Assembly (NCBI GenBank): GCA_019155205.2
Contig: JAHNZQ020000308.1
Span: forward strand, 721,453 to 785,452
DNA: 64,000 nucleotides
DNA from: Gracilaria vermiculophylla
Lineage: Eukaryota > Rhodophyta > Florideophyceae > Gracilariales > Gracilariaceae
Direction: 5' to 3'
The notes beneath the pieces are model-generated. The model was not told the origin of the DNA and did not search any database. It worked only from the letters and a program-made list of their open reading frames with translations. A program made the translations under genes and the position numbers. Shown here piece by piece: positions 57,876-64,000 of the stretch. The first letter of the stretch is position 1. Each line of letters starts with the position of its first letter.

Positions 57876-60810
57876 GTTGAATGGTTTCCAACGTTGGTGT
57901 TGGAGGAAATAGTTTCTGAAGAGAAAAGAAAGAAGCCCGGGATAATTTTGATCAAACTAACAGTTATTTATACAAGTAGAAAACCACAATTCTGAGGCAT
58001 GAGAGAAAGTGTTCGAGAAGAGTTACGCGATTTCCCAGATATTCTGGTGGCCAAAGTGCCAGGAGAGCTGGAAGGAGAGTGTGTTTTCGAAAAGAAATCA
58101 CATCCTCCTCAACATCAAAAACTGTGAAAGCAACTGCTCTCTGAGGTACACGAATGTCTCACAAGATAGAGTTGTATAAGCCTTGTGCCTGGAAGGTAGA
58201 GTTACGGGAGAGAAATATCGTTTAGTGATGTTGAACCTGAAGTATGAAATAGACGCACTTGTTTTTTCTTAGTATTGTCTTCGGAATGGTATTGGTGGAA
58301 TGGAAGCCGGAGGTTTCTATCGTGTCAATGTCCTGAGCCTGAAATATATCGTTAGAGTCGAGAAAGGAATCAGTGATTGAGTGAAAACATCATATTATGT
58401 ATGAGAGGAAGTATCCGGAGACGAGATTGCATCCCTGTGACGTATTGAAGCTCTGGTGAGTGCGTCCCTCTGTATCAGGTTCCCTGAAGATTGTGATCAA
58501 TGCAAGTATTTGATGTTGTTTGACAGGATTTGAAAGGGTACAGAATGGAACAGGTGTAAAGCTAACGCATTACTGAGACGTGGGATTTTAAAACGGGACT
58601 CAAAGCAAACAATCGAGGCTGAAATATGAAATAGGATGTGACGTAGCTGATTGCCTCGAGAGGAGGTAAAAAAATAAGGCAAGTAGAGTTGTATCAAGAC
58701 GATGTGCGTGTAATGTGACTGATGACCGCGCACTGGAACAAACAACGAGACGATTGTAATGGGCTATTGGCAGAGAATGTATGAGCTTCCGTTCAGCTCC
58801 GTCTGAGCAAACCAGAGGCGTGGACAAGGCGAGTAACAGAAGCTGTCACGGAATCTGACACCAGAGTGGTGCGCTCGCTGCAGTCTCGACAACAACGCGC
58901 CGAGAGAATGGCTGTTGCAGAAAAACTGTTGCGGATACAATTACGGAGGATACCTGGGGTATCCCTTGCGCAAACCCTGTGTACCCCCTGTTAGTGTCAT
59001 TCAAAATGTAATTCATGTGAACTGCGCTCATGCATATGTCATGTGAGCATCGTGGCTTGCGTGGATTCGTGTCACTGTGCGCCGTTCCCCAGGCATGCTT
59101 CAAACTCTACACAACCGTAGGTCCACAGTACAAAGGTACCGTTGGTTCACGCCCTCATCCTCGCTGCCTGTTTGACTTCAAAGGAAGCGCTCGAGAACAT
59201 CGCTGCATCCTCTCTCGTCATTGTTGCTGACATTTTGAAACATCCGCAATCCACAGCTTGTACGACCAGCGCAAAAAGAGTATAAAACCAAAGTTCTTCT
59301 GATCCACCACTCGTTCCGCCCCGCGTGTCGTGTCCATTGAGCCGAAACTCTCATACTCTCTCCTTTGTGAATGGCGCGTACGAAGTCGCTGTCATTTCTC
59401 TCGAACGCCGAATTGCTTGGACTATCAATTTCACACTATCCTTAAATTCTGAGCTGCAACTTCTTAACGACGTTTGGATGTTGAGTGACGACACAGTGTA
59501 CGCTCTGATCATCTGACATTCAGCGGTAGCCCTCTGTCGACACCTAGAACGCACTAATCATTACTTTTCTGTTGCTAGAAAAGGTTTTCAAAAATGGTCA
59601 TTTTGTCTGGCAATCATCTTTCTTCCTAGTGGATTTGGACGCTGAATTTCAGGAGGACATTTTCAAGTGCAGCATCGATGATAATGGAGGACCCAATCCT
59701 GACATGTACTTCGTCAGAATGTCAAATGAATCAATTTCTAAGTGTTTATCAAAACCTGTTCAATTTCAGGAGGCCTAACCTTTTCTTTCAGCTCAGGGCG
59801 CATGTATTACATGCATGTGAGAGAGAGAAAGAGAGCGGGACCGGGATTCTCAATGATCCGCTGCTCTGTACATGCTTTCTAGATACAAGCTAAAGGCTTT
59901 TTGTCCCGCAGAGTCTCACAATGAGGCTTAAACCAGAGCTGCAGATGAGAGTCAAGATCAACTTCCAGATATTGAGGAACAAGTGCCACGAGTCCTTTAA
60001 CGTGTCCGACTCTCTCAAAATTTTCTCGTCTTACTCTCTGGAATTCCTTCCGCTCATCGCCAGGCAGTTGGATACGTTTCATCATTTGCATTCAACTCTT
60101 TTACTGTGTTCGTCCGCCTCCTTCGCTCAAGGAAAACATGTGTCCGGATCCAACAGCTTTTTGACTTTGCATTCATCATTGTGGTCCACAGAAAGAGAGT
60201 TTCCAAACTCTTCCACTTCCACCTTAAAGACATGTCATGTATTCCAATATTAGAAATGATGGAAAAGTTTCTCGTAATGTCATAAGCACATGTCATTTGG
60301 ACCACCGCTATGCTTTCCAACTGCTAACGTCAGACAATCAGAAAACGCAAACGCACTAACAATGCAGCTTGACACTCATCCATGCAAGGCAAAAGGTCCT
60401 CAATCGGCTAAAGTAGTGGTCACTGATGCATTCCTTGCGATATTCCGGCTCCCATACCCTTTTTATTGGCTATCCCAGAAAGCTGCGGATAAGCTGTTCG
60501 TTTGAAGACACAGCACACTTCTGTTTTTCGTTTGCAACGTCTAAAATTTCACAGCTGGCTTTCCCTAACGATTCATTATTGACCGCAATCACTGTTTTAC
60601 AAAATGTCATATATTTCTAGTGAATTTCTCTGTGACCTGTCTCTCGGCACCACTTTAGTACCACCCCTTAAATACGGCATGAGTTAGTCCATCACTTTCT
60701 CTAGTTCTGTACCCACCGTGTGTACCCCAACACCATAATTTGATTCTTCATAGCCAAGGTTTAATCATTCGAGCTGGTGCTTTTGTTGCACAACCTGGAG
60801 ATACCACGTC
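57876..60810. other. AT-rich stretch, 2.9 kb, possible stray exon on minus strand
   Basis: No complete gene can be read between the two divergently placed C2H2 genes. One minus-strand piece, about 60091-59879, reads ERKEFQRVRRENFERVGHVKGL... to a stop and looks protein-like; it could be the last exon of a multi-exon gene or a relic. Everything else appears non-coding. It includes the promoters of both C2H2 genes. Confidence 0.35.
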
Positions 60811-61570
60811 ATGGCAGATAGGAGAAGGAATCTATCCCTGCCCGGTATGTCTCTGCTTCTCAAGGCCGTAGAAGCTTCTGCAGACTCAAGGACTAATCCG
60901 AATCAAGGAAGACAACAACCTTCATCTCGATATATTAAACCTCATCCCGGAGATCCTAGCAAACACTATCAACGAAACAGTGAAGAAAGAAAATCTGTGA
61001 AAGATGACGCAAAGGTTTCTAGAACAATGTCCGAATACATTCCATCTTCTTCGGGCAGAGCTTCAACACGAGTAGAGCACCCTCGCCTTCCATCCATTAC
61101 GGACGTTCTAAGGGGAGTTTCGAAAGACTCACCATCTTTTAGAAGAAGCTCTTCGTCGAATCAAAGTTCTGGCCCGGACTCATCTCAACAGCATCATGAA
61201 CCGCCGAAAAATGTTCGAAAGGCACGAAAACGTATTTACTTTTGCCCTCGATGCCCACGAACTTTCACACGAAGATCGGATGCCAGCAAACACGAACGTG
61301 TTGTTCATGACAAAGTAATCGAAAGCCAATGCAGCATTTGTAACCGGCAGTTTACCCGGAAGGACTATTGCTATGTAAGTTTTCATAATCCCTCGAATGA
61401 AGTAATCAGCGATATGAATCCGGAAACTCCATCATTCTTACTCTCGGCACAATATCCGCGCACTGCAGAAACATATAAAGTCTATTCACGGATTAGAACC
61501 TACATCAAGCATGTGTTCATTTCCACTTTCTCATCAACCCGATGATCCAAGTCCAGATAGGCCTGGATAA
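60811..61570 (+). CDS. C2H2 zinc-finger protein (one intron)
   Basis: Exons 60811-61374 and 61469-61570 give 221 aa. The first 145 residues are Ser/Arg-rich with short motifs GMSLLLKAVE and LPSITDVLRGV. Two fingers follow: YFCPRCPRTFTRRSDASKHERVVH, then QCSICNRQFTRKDYCY|KHIKSIH, the second one completed only by splicing. The frame meets GTAAGT right after CY; joining after ...gcactgcAG (94-bp intron) restores C-x2-C-x12-H-x4-H. The new end is GLEPTSSMCSFPLSHQPDD...RPG. Without splicing the second finger lacks its histidines. Probable DNA-binding regulator. The start ATG lies in cacgtcATGG. Confidence 0.82.
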
Positions 61571-64000
61571 GTGTTATATTATGGATATCTTAATATTCAC
61601 GAATTTCGCCCCTCACAAAACTAGCAAACGTGAAGAAGGCTATGGTTGCAAACGAAGAATACGTAAAGTCTCCGTCGACCTTTCCTTTCATTCCAAGCAG
61701 TAAAGCTATCTCTTTGGTCGCTTTGCCTATTACATTGTATCTAGATGGGACCCAGTTGCAATTTGAGTGTACCCAGAAGATGATTAGCAATAAATCTCCT
61801 CATATATCAAGATCGCAATGCTTATATCTCGGAGATTTCGCAGTTCGTGTAGGAGACATAGGTCTCCAACAGCGTATGCCCTGTTGTAGCCATGGAAAGT
61901 TTCCATTGCCGTCATTCAAGCATCTGAAACTGTGTCTGCTTCTATGAGTGAGCGGGTGAGGTAATTAAAGCGCAACAAAACGCAATAGCAATGATCATGG
62001 ACCAGATAGTAAGAGAAACGCCAAGCGGCAGGGGCGATGACTGGAAACATCCCTATGATGGCGAGGCAATCCATAATCACGGAATCAACAGAAAGTTCGT
62101 GTGTGACTACTGTTGGCTAGCTCTTCAGCCGATCTGAGATTCCCTTCCCACCTCCCCACCTCCCTCTCCGCTCCATAAGCGCTAGCTTTACAAGACAAGT
62201 AATCCGAAAATCGTCATCTATTTCTTATTTGTTCTCATGTAGTTGCCTTCATGGAGTCAAGTGGTCCTTTGACAAAGAACACACCTCAACTGTATGGCTA
62301 GGAACGAGTCTAGGTAATCCTGCATTACGACTCCGAATGGAGTTACGATTCGAACGTTGTCTATGGATTTCTTCTCCGAAAAATGTCGGAGAAAACTTGG
62401 GAAGAGAACAGAGCACATTGCTGCTGCATCCAAAAGATGGTAAACCATGGAAAAAGCATTATGCTAGTTTTTTCTGCAGTCGCCAGTCCAGGTATGCAGC
62501 ATGTCTTACCCTCTTCGATTCTCGAGAGAAGCTCGAGAATGGTACCATGATGCGGCATTTGGAAGATCAAAAGAATGCCTCCTGAGGCTGGCCATGTCGC
62601 CTAACTTTTCGCTCTCTCTTGCAAATTATAGAAATCCCTTTGTAGATCATTGTTGTCATCGCTAGCTAGGTCTTAACGAGATGATACTTTGAACACACCT
62701 GTGCAATTGAAAGAATCGTCAAATGCCATCACAAACATAAGCGAGTCCGTCACCCTCTTTTATTGGCCAAAAAAACCGTAAAACATCGGCTCACTGGTGT
62801 GATATCCAAAACTTTCAAGTTTATATCATACAAATCAGCAATCACTGAAGGCTGGAAATGAGTGGCCGACCTTGAAGAGGTAATTGGAGGACGACAAGGT
62901 TGTTTGGGTGTCATTTAAAATCGAACATTTTAGTATTTGAAGGCGTACATCTTCAATGCTTGTGTCTACACGCCCGGAGTTCTGGCATCATTTCAGGCCA
63001 CTGTTTAGGAAATTTATTCTGTAAAAGTTTGATACTTTCCAGAAATAGCCCCATAGTGTGCATAATGGAAAAAGTTCTGCCAGAATTAGTCAAGCCTTGA
63101 ACTTAATTACAGAAACAAGCAGATTGAAGCACTAAATCTTGTGAAATAGCGAAAAAATGAGAGTGGAAGCATTGCTTATCACAAATTTCAAAATAGTCAG
63201 TCGTTTTACAATAATCATTGGTTATTTACTGATATTAGTGTCTTCACTGCTCCAGCTAAAGTACCTGATACGGAACAGTGGGTTGAGAAACTGCATATAC
63301 TGGTTCATGCCGATCAAGAAGAAAACAAATACCCCATATTAATCAAGTGCTGAATTACTCCTCTCACTTATTGCTGTGTGAGATATTGATAAAGAAATAT
63401 TGAGAAATCAAAACATTCTGTCGTTTTTTCTTTCAATTTGAAGCATACATTCCCGTCATAAATAAAAATATCAGTAGTGTTGGTATCTCTGTTAGAACTT
63501 CACTCGCCGGGAATGTTTACCTAAACACAGATAAGGCTTTACAACAACAAAAAGAAACTCTCAGAGACATAAAACATTTAACAACAAAGAAAATATTATT
63601 TTTTTGAACGAAAGAGCCACCATGATTTCGGAGGAATATATATATTTGTAATAGGCTTCTTTCATAAGATAGCTTTTATTATGCTAATAAGGTTGAAAAT
63701 CATGAATTTTCATGCTTTTTAAGATAAGTATATAATCATAATAAGAGAGTACTTCTCGATATTGTAAGATTACGTATATATTTCATCCTTTAATTATTAG
63801 AATATCTTTTTGATATATGTACCTTTTTGTAGCCTTATTTCAATCATGATTATATTTGAAATTAAATTTTGGATTGAGAGCGGCGATAAAATCGTCAAAA
63901 GAAAATAATGAAACTATATATAATAAAAATCATATCCAACATCTTGCGTTCCCTCTTTAATCAGTAAAACACTTATACTCTATTAAAATGCATAAAACGT
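61571..64000. other. Right-end AT-rich stretch, no gene supported
   Basis: 2.4 kb. From about 63,300 the DNA becomes very AT-rich with many poly-A/T words. A plus-strand frame at 62229-62585 contains LLLHPKDGKPWKKHYASFF and LTLFDSREKLENG, faintly like the first strands of a PH domain and preceded by a possible acceptor (ctcatgtag), so an exon of an unrecognised gene may lie here. There are no telomere-type repeats. Confidence 0.35.

Noticed and set aside
63300..64000. Telomere or organelle DNA at the AT-rich end
   Set aside because: No telomere-type tandem repeats and no organellar gene are visible; AT-richness alone is not evidence.

Overview
The window is nuclear DNA of a photosynthetic, compact-genome eukaryote. 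Pointers to photosynthesis are a CCB2/CCB4-type cytochrome b6f assembly factor, a candidate high-light-inducible (HLIP/OHP-like) protein with the ExxNGR motif, and an Hsp33 chaperone with a probable plastid leader. Secretory-pathway and nuclear genes (SEC13, ERGIC3/Erv46, NCBP3-like, TAF4-like, bZIP and C2H2 proteins) confirm a eukaryote. Most genes have no intron; the few introns that can be read are 71-131 bp GT-AG introns. A tRNA-Leu gene whose 3' half lies upstream of its 5' half (circularly permuted) is a feature best known from unicellular red algae and some small green algae. A red alga is therefore a reasonable guess, but it is not proven.

Layout. 1-1.7 kb: no recognisable gene. 1.7-27.1 kb is very GC-rich and gene-dense: Yhm2-like mitochondrial carrier, EXD1-like 3'-5' exonuclease, orphan secreted Cys-rich protein, GT61-like glycosyltransferase, NAK-family kinase, coiled-coil protein, low-complexity PQ/Ser protein, acylphosphatase, a 42-aa membrane peptide, an FMN 2-hydroxyacid oxidase, intact tRNA-Leu(AAG), a membrane protein joining an acyltransferase-3-like half to an Egghead-like GT2 half, a small orphan, the HLIP-like protein and a phosphate-carrier-like protein. 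27.1-34.8 kb is more AT-rich: a large gene-poor stretch, the CCB2/4 gene, an SDR dehydrogenase and a folate-biopterin-transporter family protein. 34.8-49.8 kb is GC-rich again: SEC13, two consecutive bZIP genes, dCMP deaminase, Yippee, organellar uS13, a 100-N gap cutting a membrane-protein gene, NCBP3-like, the permuted tRNA-Leu(CAG), ERGIC3 and Hsp33. 49.8-64 kb is AT-rich and sparse, falling to very AT-rich at the end: a secreted Cys-rich peptide, TAF4-like protein, Myb/SANT-like protein, tRNA-Thr(AGT) and two C2H2 proteins.

The genes are mostly unrelated housekeeping functions and not an operon or cassette. Loose themes are secretory traffic and glycosylation (SEC13, ERGIC3, GT61, Egghead-like GT2, NAK kinase), plastid function (CCB2/4, HLIP-like, Hsp33) and transcription/RNA (NCBP3-like, TAF4-like, bZIPs, C2H2s, Myb). 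Several gene models change once short introns are applied (acylphosphatase, CCB2/4, FBT, SEC13, Hsp33, the second C2H2 gene); the exon limits are given with each entry.
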